Assembly: GCA_910578825.1 (NCBI GenBank)
Contig: CAJTSB010000019.1
Coordinates: 1-59,776, forward strand
Direction of reading: 5' to 3'
From: an uncultured Lachnospiraceae bacterium
Lineage (GTDB): Bacteria; Bacillota; Clostridia; Lachnospirales; Lachnospiraceae
Length of the DNA stretch: 59,776 bases
A program made the position numbers and the translations under genes. Position 1 is the first letter of the stretch, and every line of letters begins with the position of its first letter. The notes beneath the pieces were generated by a model, which saw nothing but the letters and a program-made list of their open reading frames with translations, was not told the DNA's origin and searched no databases. This document shows positions 52,036 to 59,739 of this stretch, one piece after another.

Positions 52036-52070
52036 AGGCTGTTGCACGCAACTTAAGTATGTGACAGCCT
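52036..52070 (+). other. Hairpin after cheW
   Basis: AGGCTGT (52036-52042) and ACAGCCT (52064-52070) pair, extended by an inner CAC/GTG. No U tract follows, so termination is uncertain. The arms resemble those of the terminator at 3899-3930. Confidence 0.45.
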
Positions 52071-52147
52071 GTTCGTAATTCATGGCAATAGAGTTTCTAC
52101 GGAATGTGGAGGCTATTGTATGTACGGAGGAAATGGAGAGAACGCCT

Positions 52148-52768
52148 ATGGCAAAGTTTAGTTTGAATCAGGTCAATGATATGTATTTTGACGTGCTCAA
52201 AGAAATTGGAAATATAGGGGCAGGAAATGCGACAACGGCAATTTCCAATCTGTTGAATATGAAAGTTAATATGGATGTGCCCAAGGTGGAATTTTTAACA
52301 TTCCAGGAACTTCCGACTGCGATATCCGCCGAGGAAGAGACTGTGGTGGGAATTTATCTGGAGTTGGAAAGTGATATTGGCGGAAGCATGATGTTTCTGC
52401 TGAAGATGGAATCTGCATATTATCTGGTAAACCGTCTGATGGGACGCCCGGACGATTATACGGGAGAGTTTAATGAGATGGATTTATCGGCAATCAAAGA
52501 GATTGGAAATATTATTTCAGGTTCTTATTTGTCGGCATTGTCCGGCATGACAAAGATGGTTATCACGTCATCTGTGCCTTATCTTGCAATTGATATGGCA
52601 GCAGCAATTTTAAGTATTCCGGCAATCCAGTTTGGTCAGTATGGCGATAATGCGCTTTTGATACAGACCGAATTTGGAGATGATGTTAAAATACAGGGAT
52701 TCTTTATTTTAATGCCGGACGTTGAGTCTTATGATAAGATACTAACATCGTTAGGAATTGTACTATAA
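52148..52768 (+). CDS. cheC: CheY-P phosphatase CheC
   Basis: This 206-residue protein has two CheC signatures (DVLKEIGNIGAGNATTAI and SAIKEIGNIISGSYLSAL, each with E-xx-N), marking the two active sites that dephosphorylate CheY-P. With CheD it modulates adaptation. The start is chosen as ATG 52148, with GGAGAG 7 nt upstream; an ATG at 52133 and one at 52082 are in the same frame but less well supported by spacing and family start. Confidence 0.9.
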   Translation: MAKFSLNQVNDMYFDVLKEIGNIGAGNATTAISNLLNMKVNMDVPKVEFLTFQELPTAISAEEETVVGIYLELESDIGGSMMFLLKMESAYYLVNRLMGRPDDYTGEFNEMDLSAIKEIGNIISGSYLSALSGMTKMVITSSVPYLAIDMAAAILSIPAIQFGQYGDNALLIQTEFGDDVKIQGFFILMPDVESYDKILTSLGIVL

Positions 52769-52784
52769 GAGGAGCTGACGCATC

Positions 52785-53267
52785 ATGGCAACAATTAAAG
52801 TTGGAATGGCAGATTTGAATATTTGCAAAGCACCGGATATGATTACTACGCTGGGTTTAGGATCTTGTATCGGAATTGCAGTTTATGATCCCGTTACCAA
52901 GATTGGCGGCCTTGCGCATATCATGCTTCCGGACAGTAAGCAGATGCGAAATAATTCAAATATTGCCAAATTTGCAGACACCGGAATTGAGGAATTGATT
53001 CGGAGAGTAACAATGGCAGGCGCCAACAAACGGCGTCTTGTCGCTAAGATTGCAGGCGGAGCGAAAATGTTTGAGGTGAAAGGCGTGTCAGGTGTTGGCA
53101 ACGTGGGTGAGCGCAACGCGATTGCATCGAAGGCAAAACTCCATCAACTTGGAATTCCGCTTCTCGCTGAGGATACCGGACTGAATTATGGACGTACCGT
53201 TGAGTTATATCCTGAGACGGGAGAATTTTATATTAAGGCGGTAGGAAAACCGTTGAAAATCATTTAA
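52785..53267 (+). CDS. cheD: Chemoreceptor glutamine deamidase CheD
   Basis: This 160-residue enzyme deamidates receptor glutamines and regulates CheC. The catalytic cysteine and histidine are visible in TLGLGSCIGIAVYDPVTKIGGLAHIMLPDS, with the downstream GGAKMFE and NVGERNA motifs. An AGGAG site precedes ATG 52785. It forms a CheC-CheD pair with the gene before it. Confidence 0.95.
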   Translation: MATIKVGMADLNICKAPDMITTLGLGSCIGIAVYDPVTKIGGLAHIMLPDSKQMRNNSNIAKFADTGIEELIRRVTMAGANKRRLVAKIAGGAKMFEVKGVSGVGNVGERNAIASKAKLHQLGIPLLAEDTGLNYGRTVELYPETGEFYIKAVGKPLKII

Positions 53268-53280
53268 AGGGTGATAGGTT

Positions 53281-53571
53281 ATGAAAACGAAACAGGTACC
53301 GGTAATTATTACGCTGGTGGCAGGTTTGGTTACCTGTATACTGGGATTTACAATGCACATGGAATCAGCACAGTTTGTAAAAACGCTGGTGATTGTTTTG
53401 GTATCCTTTTATATTTTTGGGTGCATTGCAAAACTGGTGCTGGATAAAAATTTCAAGGAAGAGCCAGAAGAAGAGGCCACGGAAGAGGCAGGAGAAGAAT
53501 CCGATTCTGAGGAAACAGAGAGTTCTGAAGAAATTACGGAAGAATCCATAGAAGAATCTACAGAAAAGTAA
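53281..53571 (+). CDS. Small two-helix membrane protein with acidic tail
   Basis: This 96-residue protein has two predicted membrane helices (about residues 7-25 and 33-53), then a strongly acidic C-terminal tail of about 40 residues with Glu, Ser and Thr (EEATEEAGEESDSEETESSEE). It starts 13 nt after cheD and precedes fliA in the same direction. I recognise no named family. Its position suggests an accessory motility role, for example at the switch or membrane, but no function can be claimed. Confidence 0.75.
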   Translation: MKTKQVPVIITLVAGLVTCILGFTMHMESAQFVKTLVIVLVSFYIFGCIAKLVLDKNFKEEPEEEATEEAGEESDSEETESSEEITEESIEESTEK

Positions 53572-53606
53572 GTAATTGTTTTTTGCAGACAGGTAATTCA
53601 GTATAA

Positions 53607-53635
53607 ACGGAATTGCCCGGTGTTGGGGTTTCCGT
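53607..53635 (+). other. Small inverted repeat upstream of fliA
   Basis: ACGGAA (53607-53612) and TTCCGT (53630-53635) flank a G/C-rich loop in the 81-bp gap before fliA. It might be a weak processing hairpin. No good promoter is visible in the gap. Confidence 0.3.
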
Positions 53636-53652
53636 AGTCTTGGAGGCTTTGA

Positions 53653-54417
53653 ATGAACGCAGCAGAGAGAGAACATTTATGGGCTGAATATTTTAAAAGG
53701 CCTACACCGGAACTAAGGGAACAGATTATTGTGGAGTATGCGCCGTTGGTGAAAATCGTAGCGGGACGTCTCAGCATGTATCTGGGATATAATGTCGAAT
53801 ATGATGATTTGGTAGGCTATGGCATTTTTGGACTGATTGATGCCATAGACAAATTTGATGTAAAAAAAGACGTAAAATTTGAAACGTATGCCAGCCTTAG
53901 GATTCGCGGTTCCATCCTGGATCAGATTCGCAAGATGGACTGGATCCCGCGGACTGTTCGGCAGAAACAGAAGAAAATAGAGGCGGCGATTAAAAAGATT
54001 GAGGAGAGGACAGGAAGAACGGCATCGGATGAAGAAATTGCCATGGAGTTGGATGTAAGCGGGGAAGAACTGCTGAATTGGCAGTCACAGTTAAAAGTTA
54101 CAAACATGGTTTCTCTGAACGAATATGTTGAGCAGGGAATGGAACCGGTGATGGATGCGAAAGGGAATTCCCATTTTATCCAACCGGAGGATGCTGTTGC
54201 AGAAGATGAATTAAAGAAGGTATTGGGAAAGTCTCTGGAAATGCTCACGGAAAAGGAGCGGAAAGTTATCACCTTGTATTATTATGAGGATTTGACGTTG
54301 AAGGAGATAAGCAATGTGCTTGAGGTATCGGAGTCGAGGGTTTCCCAGCTTCATACCAAGGCGTTGCTCAAAATGAAGAAGACAATGGGGCCGTATATGA
54401 ATATATTGACGGATTAA
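53653..54417 (+). CDS. fliA: Flagellar sigma factor FliA (sigma-28/sigma-D)
   Basis: This 254-residue sigma factor for late flagellar and chemotaxis genes has region 2 (VEYDDLVGYGIFGLIDAIDKFD, KFETYASLRIRGSILDQIRKMDWIPRTVR), region 3 (KIEERTGRTASDEEIAMELDVS) and region 4 (LTEKERKVITLYYYEDLTLKEISNVLEVSESRVSQLHTKALLKMKK). The start has TTGGAGG 8 nt upstream. An anti-sigma FlgM is not in the window. Confidence 0.97.
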   Translation: MNAAEREHLWAEYFKRPTPELREQIIVEYAPLVKIVAGRLSMYLGYNVEYDDLVGYGIFGLIDAIDKFDVKKDVKFETYASLRIRGSILDQIRKMDWIPRTVRQKQKKIEAAIKKIEERTGRTASDEEIAMELDVSGEELLNWQSQLKVTNMVSLNEYVEQGMEPVMDAKGNSHFIQPEDAVAEDELKKVLGKSLEMLTEKERKVITLYYYEDLTLKEISNVLEVSESRVSQLHTKALLKMKKTMGPYMNILTD

Positions 54418-54433
54418 TGATGGAGGGTTTTTA

Positions 54434-56035
54434 ATGGGAAGAAACGCATATTTTAAACTGGATATTCAGGAAATGGGTGTGAATATTCAGATTTTTCCTC
54501 CGGAAGACGGCGGGCGAAAACTGGATGTGAAAGAAGTAACGGAATACCTGGATACGAAAGGTTTTACAGGATATAACTTAAAAGAAATAAATGATGCTGT
54601 GACAGTGGCGACACAGGAGATGCGTCAGGTTCGGGTCGGGGAAGGACGCACCATTTACGAGAATGAGCAGATGGAAGTCACCATTTCAAGTGACAGGATG
54701 CTGGCGTTTTGCCGGTTTTATCCGCCTTCCAATGGTGGAACTCTCATGACAGAAAAAGAGATTCTTAACGATTTACAGTTTCGCAATATTACTGAAGGGG
54801 TTGATAATGAGGCCATTCAGAAGTTTTTGGCGGATCGTCAGTATTGTATGGATTATATTTTTGCCAAAGGAACTCCGCCGGTCAATGGTGAGGATGCATG
54901 GATTGAATATTTTTTCAATACCAATCATAATCTCAGACCCAAGAGAAATGAGGATGGGAGCGTCGATTATCGCGAGTTGAATACCATTAGCCGGGTGGAA
55001 GAGGGGCAGACACTGGCAAAGCTTCATCCGGCAGTTCCGGGAAAACCCGGAAAGGATGTTTGTGGCGGTGCAGTACAGGGACGTCAGGAGAAGAACCTCA
55101 AACTGGATTTTGCCAATAATATTACTCTTTCGGAGGATAAGACGGAGATATACTCGAATGTAACTGGTCATGCCAGTCTGGTAAACGGCAAAGTATTCGT
55201 GGCAGACGTATATGATGTGCCGGCAGATGTGGATAATGCGACCGGAAATATTGTGTATGATGGAAATGTTACGGTAAAAGGAAATGTAAAGAGCGGATTT
55301 TCTGTTTCTGCCAAGGGCGACATCATAATTGAAGGTGTTGTGGAAGCAGCGTTTCTGACGGCTGGAGGGCAGATTATCGTAAAGCGTGGCATCAATGGCA
55401 TGAGTAAGGGCAGAGTGGAAGCTAAGGATAACATTATCTGTAAGTTTATAGAGAATGCCACAGTGATCTCCGGAGGATATATTGAGACAGGATGTATTTT
55501 GCATAGTAAAGTTTCTGCGGAGGCAGACATCCGTGTCCGCGGTAAGAAAGGTTTCGTGAGCGGAGGATTGATTCGTGCAGGAAATGTGGTCGAAGCACAG
55601 ACGATGGGTTCCGCGATGGGAACGATTACGCAGATCGAAGTGGGGGCTCCTCCTGCGGTAAAAGTACGTTATGATGAGTTGGATCAGAATATATTAAAGA
55701 TTAAGCAGAATCTGGATAAGATGCGTCCGATTCTTGTCAATTTTAATGAGAAACTGCAAAAGAAAGAAGAGGTATCGCAGGATCGTATACAGCAGGTGCA
55801 GGCGATTGCAAAGAGTTTCAAAGATGAACAGAAGAATCTGGCAGCGCAGCAGGAAGAGATGAAAAAGCTGCATGAGAAGATTCAGATGGCAAATAGTGCA
55901 AAAGTGAAAATAAAAGGTACAATTTATCCGGGGGTAACGATTACGATCTCGGAGATAAGTAAAAGTATCAAATCGGAACATTCCTGTACGAGATATGTCA
56001 GGGAACGCGGTGAAATCGTGGCACGTCCTTTGTAG
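54434..56035 (+). CDS. FapA (DUF342) family polymer-like protein
   Basis: This 533-residue protein has an N-terminal alpha/beta region (about 1-185) and a DUF342/FapA right-handed beta-helix core (VKGNVKSGFSVSAKGDIIIEGVVEAAFLTAGGQIIVKRGI, about 270-400). A C-terminal coiled coil with KH-like end follows (about 410-533). In Vibrio, FapA is linked to flagellar and chemotaxis control through glucose-specific EIIA. Its role in Clostridia is unknown. It follows fliA by 16 nt with a GGAGGG site. Confidence 0.88.
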   Translation: MGRNAYFKLDIQEMGVNIQIFPPEDGGRKLDVKEVTEYLDTKGFTGYNLKEINDAVTVATQEMRQVRVGEGRTIYENEQMEVTISSDRMLAFCRFYPPSNGGTLMTEKEILNDLQFRNITEGVDNEAIQKFLADRQYCMDYIFAKGTPPVNGEDAWIEYFFNTNHNLRPKRNEDGSVDYRELNTISRVEEGQTLAKLHPAVPGKPGKDVCGGAVQGRQEKNLKLDFANNITLSEDKTEIYSNVTGHASLVNGKVFVADVYDVPADVDNATGNIVYDGNVTVKGNVKSGFSVSAKGDIIIEGVVEAAFLTAGGQIIVKRGINGMSKGRVEAKDNIICKFIENATVISGGYIETGCILHSKVSAEADIRVRGKKGFVSGGLIRAGNVVEAQTMGSAMGTITQIEVGAPPAVKVRYDELDQNILKIKQNLDKMRPILVNFNEKLQKKEEVSQDRIQQVQAIAKSFKDEQKNLAAQQEEMKKLHEKIQMANSAKVKIKGTIYPGVTITISEISKSIKSEHSCTRYVRERGEIVARPL

Positions 56036-56070
56036 AGGACTGGCAGACAGGGAGGAAGGAGTGGTATGTA

Positions 56071-56388
56071 ATGTCTATCAGACCAGTGGAATTTAGCGGA
56101 GTAGTGCAGAGAAGCCAGGATATGAGCACTCTGAAACAGAATGAAGATAATAAGCCTATGCTGCAGCAACAGAATGTGCAGACGCAGTTTGCGAAAGAGA
56201 CGACGCAGCATATGCATCAGGTGAATCAGGCAAATGATTCTGATAATCCGGAACAGAAATTTGATGCCAGAGAAAAGGGAAACAATGAATATGAGAATCA
56301 CCGCAACCAGAAGAAAAAGAAAAAAGAAGAGAACAGTGGAAAGGCAAGTGCAAAGACCCGCATGGGAGGCTTTGACATGAAGGTGTAG
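56071..56388 (+). CDS. Small charged protein of the post-fliA block
   Basis: This 105-residue hydrophilic protein begins MSIRPVEFSGVVQRSQD and is rich in Gln, Asn, Asp and Lys, with a lysine run (QKKKKKEE) and no membrane helix. I recognise no named domain. My recollection is that similar small proteins with a RPV(E/D)(F/Y)xGxxQR start sit at this place in other Lachnospiraceae flagellar clusters. An export substrate or coil-forming adaptor is possible, but no function can be assigned. Confidence 0.7.
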   Translation: MSIRPVEFSGVVQRSQDMSTLKQNEDNKPMLQQQNVQTQFAKETTQHMHQVNQANDSDNPEQKFDAREKGNNEYENHRNQKKKKKEENSGKASAKTRMGGFDMKV

Positions 56389-56396
56389 GTATTGAG

Positions 56397-57113
56397 ATGA
56401 GCACATTAGAAATTTGTTTGTTAGTGGTTGGAATTGTTCTGATGATTGCCAGTTTCTTTATTACAGAGAAATTGTCCAATAGTGAATTGAACAAGATTTC
56501 AGAGCTGAGTACCGGGGAAATGCAGAAGATTCTGGAACGAAGTCTGAATGATGCTCAGACGAAAGTAGATAATATGGTTGACCAGGTAATAGACCATTCC
56601 ATTGAGAAATCAATGGAAGTTGTTGAACGGGCGCTCGACAAGGAAACAAATGAGAAAATGCGTGTGCTGACGGAATATTCGGACACGGTGCTGCAGTCTA
56701 TCAATAAGACGCACAATGAAGTGATGTTTTTGTACAGTATGTTGAATGATAAACATTCGGAGCTGACAAAATATGCAGGGAATCTTGCACAGCTTGCCAT
56801 ACATTTGGAAGAACTGGAGCAGAATGTTGAGAAGACAGTAGCAGAATCAGATGAAATCATTGGAAGGGTGCAGGAGGCGCAGCAGATACAGCAGGCATCT
56901 CCGGGTCTGGATGAAACGGTTTTCAGTGAAGAGGCTCCACAGTTGCCGGAAGAGACAGAAGTGGTACAGGCAGGAGAGCAGAACAATCATAATCAGATGA
57001 TTCTGGAAAAATACAGGGATGGCAAGTCTGCAATTGAGATTGCCAAGGAGCTGGGACTTGGCGTTGGAGAGGTAAGGCTTGTAATCGGACTATTCAGAGA
57101 GGAAGAGTTGTAA
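56397..57113 (+). CDS. DUF6115 membrane-anchored coiled-coil protein
   Basis: This 238-residue protein has one N-terminal membrane helix (about residues 3-22, TLEICLLVVGIVLMIASFF) and a long coiled coil (about 30-160). An acidic linker follows, then a C-terminal helix-turn-helix-like segment (MILEKYRDGKSAIEIAKELGLGVGEVRLVIGLF), matching DUF6115. The helix-turn-helix tail on a membrane-anchored coil could sense or bind DNA or another protein. Function is unknown. It is 8 nt from the previous gene. Confidence 0.82.
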   Translation: MSTLEICLLVVGIVLMIASFFITEKLSNSELNKISELSTGEMQKILERSLNDAQTKVDNMVDQVIDHSIEKSMEVVERALDKETNEKMRVLTEYSDTVLQSINKTHNEVMFLYSMLNDKHSELTKYAGNLAQLAIHLEELEQNVEKTVAESDEIIGRVQEAQQIQQASPGLDETVFSEEAPQLPEETEVVQAGEQNNHNQMILEKYRDGKSAIEIAKELGLGVGEVRLVIGLFREEEL

Positions 57114-57116
57114 GTT

Positions 57117-57692
57117 ATGAAGCTAAAGTATTATTTGCGCGGATTGGGCATAGGAATCATATGCACTGCAATTATTATGGGAATTGCCCTCTCAGGAAAT
57201 AAGAAAGAGACGATGACGGATACGGAGATCATAGAGCGGGCCAGACTTATGGGAATGGTGATGCCGGAAGACGTGGAGAATGATTCCCTGGAAGAGGAGA
57301 AAGAGCCGTCGGATGATAAGGATTCTGAGCCAGAGACCGGAAATAAGAGTGCAAAGAGTAAGACGGATAATCAGGAGAAGAATGATAAGAAAGAGGACAG
57401 CCAGGTAAAGACAGACAAAGCTGAAGATAGTAAAAAGGGCGATAATAAGACACAAAAGGAAGAGACAGCGCAGAAACCTTCTACACAGGAGTTCGTAGAG
57501 ATTGAAATAAAAGCGGGTGATTATTCAGCTACGGTTAGCCAGACACTGAAACGGGCGGGATTGATTACGGATGCAGATGCATTTAACAGATATCTGACGC
57601 AGAAAGGTGTAGATCAGAATCTTCGGATTGGCGTTTATCAGATTCCCAAGGGCGCCACGCAGGATGAAATTATTGAAATTTTACAAAAATAG
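57117..57692 (+). CDS. YceG/MltG-like anchored protein
   Basis: This 191-residue protein has an N-terminal membrane helix (about 9-26). A lysine/acid-rich disordered linker follows (about 60-125, DSEPETGNKSAKSKTDNQEKNDKK), then a C-terminal LysM-like domain of the YceG type (VEIEIKAGDYSATVSQTLKRAGLITDADAFNRYL). Only the peptidoglycan-binding-like portion of endolytic transglycosylase MltG is present; the catalytic domain is absent. It may anchor to or sense the cell wall. It starts 3 nt after DUF6115 and ends the cluster. Confidence 0.78.
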   Translation: MKLKYYLRGLGIGIICTAIIMGIALSGNKKETMTDTEIIERARLMGMVMPEDVENDSLEEEKEPSDDKDSEPETGNKSAKSKTDNQEKNDKKEDSQVKTDKAEDSKKGDNKTQKEETAQKPSTQEFVEIEIKAGDYSATVSQTLKRAGLITDADAFNRYLTQKGVDQNLRIGVYQIPKGATQDEIIEILQK

Positions 57693-57704
57693 GAAGAATA
57701 GGGC

Positions 57705-57733
57705 TTGCCATGATAAAGGTGGTATGATACAAT
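57705..57733 (+). promoter_or_regulatory. Sigma-A promoter of rpsB
   Basis: TTGCCA (57705-57710), exactly 17 nt, TACAAT (57728-57733), about 155 nt before the rpsB start, giving a long untranslated leader. Confidence 0.8.
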
Positions 57734-57740
57734 ATATGAG

Positions 57741-57859
57741 CACTAATGCGGATGTTTGCATAGTGTGAGCAAAAGACTGCAAAGACAGTCACTAAATTAA
57801 ACACATGTGCAGATTGGAAAATCGGTGCCTGTCGGTAATTTTTCAGGATGAAGCACATG
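57741..57859 (+). ncRNA. Structured 5' leader of rpsB (candidate S2-binding autoregulatory RNA)
   Basis: Several complementary arms can be seen. CACTA-TGC/GCA-TAGTG lies at 57741-57765. GACTG (57775-57779) pairs CAGTC (57786-57790) around CAAAGA. An outer stem CATGTGC (57804-57810)/GCACATG (57853-57859) encloses GATT/AATC with a GGAA loop and CCTG/CAGG. This is a three-way junction layout just upstream of the ribosome binding site, as expected for a ribosomal-protein leader that binds S2. It does not match a leader class I can name. Confidence 0.5.
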
Positions 57860-57888
57860 GAAGATTATAACCAGATGGAGGTAGAAAA

Positions 57889-58629
57889 ATGGGCGTTATT
57901 TCAATGAAACAGTTATTAGAAGCAGGTGTTCATTTTGGACATCAGACAAGAAGATGGAATCCGAAAATGGCTCCTTACATCTACACAGAGAGAAATGGTA
58001 TTTATATCATTGACCTGCAGAAATCGGTAGGTAAGGTAGATGAGGCTTACAAGGCAGTGGCTGACATTGCAACAGAAGGTGGAACAATTCTTTTCGTGGG
58101 AACAAAGAAACAGGCGCAGGATGCGATTAAGGCAGAGGCAGAGCGTTGTGGAATGTTCTACGTGAATGAGAGATGGCTGGGCGGAATGCTGACAAACTTC
58201 AAGACAATTCAGAGCCGTATTGCCAGACTGAAATCCATTGAGAAAATGTCCGAGGATGGTACATTCGATGTTCTTCCCAAGAAGGAAGTAATTGCACTTC
58301 GCAAAGAATGGGAGAAATTAGAGAAGAACCTTGGCGGAATCAAGGAGATGAAGAGAATCCCGGACGCAATTTTTGTTGTAGACCCGAAGAAAGAGAGAAT
58401 TTGTGTACAGGAGGCTCATACATTGGGCATCCCGTTGATTGGTATCTGTGATACGAACTGTGATCCGGAAGAGCTTGATTATGTAATCCCGGGTAACGAT
58501 GATGCAATCAGAGCCGTTAAACTCATTGTTTCCAAGATGGCAGATGCAGTTGTAGAGGCAAATCAGGGAACGATTGAGGAAGAGACGACGGAATATGCTC
58601 AGGAAGAAGAGACAGCATCAGAGGAATAG
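57889..58629 (+). CDS. rpsB: 30S ribosomal protein S2
   Basis: This 246-residue protein of the small subunit has the S2 pattern (MKQLLEAGVHFGHQTRRWNPKMAPYIY, GGTILFVGTKKQAQDAI, VNERWLGGMLTNF, IPLIGICDTNCDPEELDYVIPGNDDAIRAVKLI) and an acidic C-terminal tail. GGAGG 8 nt before the ATG. It is followed by tsf, a conserved pairing across bacteria. Confidence 0.98.
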   Translation: MGVISMKQLLEAGVHFGHQTRRWNPKMAPYIYTERNGIYIIDLQKSVGKVDEAYKAVADIATEGGTILFVGTKKQAQDAIKAEAERCGMFYVNERWLGGMLTNFKTIQSRIARLKSIEKMSEDGTFDVLPKKEVIALRKEWEKLEKNLGGIKEMKRIPDAIFVVDPKKERICVQEAHTLGIPLIGICDTNCDPEELDYVIPGNDDAIRAVKLIVSKMADAVVEANQGTIEEETTEYAQEEETASEE

Positions 58630-58661
58630 GACACGCAACAGATTTGTTTATGTATTCAGTG

Positions 58662-58689
58662 CGAGGACAGACAATATTGCCTGTCCTCG
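58662..58689 (+). terminator. Hairpin between rpsB and tsf
   Basis: CGAGGACAG (58662-58670) and CTGTCCTCG (58681-58689) form a perfect 9-bp stem with an internally palindromic loop. No U tract follows, so it is probably an attenuator or partial terminator rather than a full stop. Confidence 0.55.
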
Positions 58690-58734
58690 ATTAAAGTAAA
58701 TAGTATAATATCGTAAGGTATTATACACGTTAGA

Positions 58735-58770
58735 ATGCGCACAGGTAACATACTAATGTGTGGAGCGCAT
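58735..58770 (+). other. Stem-loop in the tsf leader
   Basis: ATGCGCACA (58735-58743) pairs with TGT (58759-58761) and GCGCAT (58765-58770), with a three-nucleotide bulge, 30 nt before the tsf start. A TATAAT-like hexamer at 58704-58709 could start transcription for tsf but lacks a good -35. Confidence 0.45.
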
Positions 58771-58800
58771 GGTAATAATTCACAAATGGAGGGAATTAAA

Positions 58801-59739
58801 ATGGCTATTACAGCAGCAATGGTAAAAGAATTGAGAGAGATGACCGGTGCAGGAATGATGGACTGCAAGAAGGCTTTGAATGAGACAAACGGCAATATGG
58901 ATGAAGCTGTTGAATTTTTGAGAAAAAACGGACAGGCAAAGGCTGAGAAGAAAGCTGGAAGAATTGCGGCAGAGGGACTTTGCACGGTAATGATAAAGGA
59001 CGACAAGACGGCAGCAGTCGTAGAAGTAAATTCCGAGACGGACTTTGTGGCAAAGAATGACACGTTTAAGGCTTTTGTTGATGCAGTTGCAACACAGGCA
59101 GTGAATTCTGACGCAGCAGATATGGATGCATTTATGGAAGAAGCATGGAATGAGGATTCCAGCAAGACTGTAAAAGATGCACTTGTAGAGAAGGTAGCTG
59201 TTATCGGAGAGAATCTCAATATCAGAAGATTTGAGAAGGTTGTAGCAGAGAACGGATGCGTGGTATCATATATTCATGGCGGCGGAAGAATTGGCGTTAT
59301 TGTAGAGGCAGATACCTCTGTTGTAAATGATGCAGTGAAGGAAGCAATGACGAATATTGCAATGCAGATTGCAGCGCTTTCTCCGAAGTATGTTTCCAGA
59401 GCTGAAATCAGCGATGAATATATTGCACATGAGAAAGAGATTCTTCGTGCTCAGATTATGAATGACCCGAAAGAATCCCAGAAACCGGAGAAGGTTATCA
59501 ATGGAATGATTGAGGGACGTGTCAACAAAGAGCTGAAAGATATCTGTCTGGTGGATCAGGTTTATGTAAAGGCTGAAGATGGCAAGCAGACTGTTGGAAA
59601 ATATCTTGAGGCAGTTTCCAAAGAGGCTGGCACAACTGTTGCTGTTAAGAAATTTGTTCGTTTTGAGACTGGTGAGGGTCTTGAGAAAAAACAGGAGGAT
59701 TTTGCAGCCGAGGTTGCAGCGCAGATGGCTGGAAACTAG
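58801..59739 (+). CDS. tsf: Elongation factor Ts
   Basis: This 312-residue guanine-nucleotide exchange factor for EF-Tu opens with the UBA-like helical domain (MVKELREMTGAGMMDCKKALNETNGNMDEAVEFLRKNG). The core contains VVEVNSETDFVAKN, and VVSYIHGGGRIGVIVE begins the dimerisation region. ATG 58801 has GGAGGG 8 nt upstream; an in-frame upstream start at 58735 lies in the leader hairpin and is not used. The remaining 37 nt of the window hold nothing identifiable. Confidence 0.97.
   Translation: MAITAAMVKELREMTGAGMMDCKKALNETNGNMDEAVEFLRKNGQAKAEKKAGRIAAEGLCTVMIKDDKTAAVVEVNSETDFVAKNDTFKAFVDAVATQAVNSDAADMDAFMEEAWNEDSSKTVKDALVEKVAVIGENLNIRRFEKVVAENGCVVSYIHGGGRIGVIVEADTSVVNDAVKEAMTNIAMQIAALSPKYVSRAEISDEYIAHEKEILRAQIMNDPKESQKPEKVINGMIEGRVNKELKDICLVDQVYVKAEDGKQTVGKYLEAVSKEAGTTVAVKKFVRFETGEGLEKKQEDFAAEVAAQMAGN

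Noticed and set aside
54773..55504. 243-codon open frame antisense to fapA
   Set aside because: A shadow of fapA codons with no ribosome binding site or recognisable domain.
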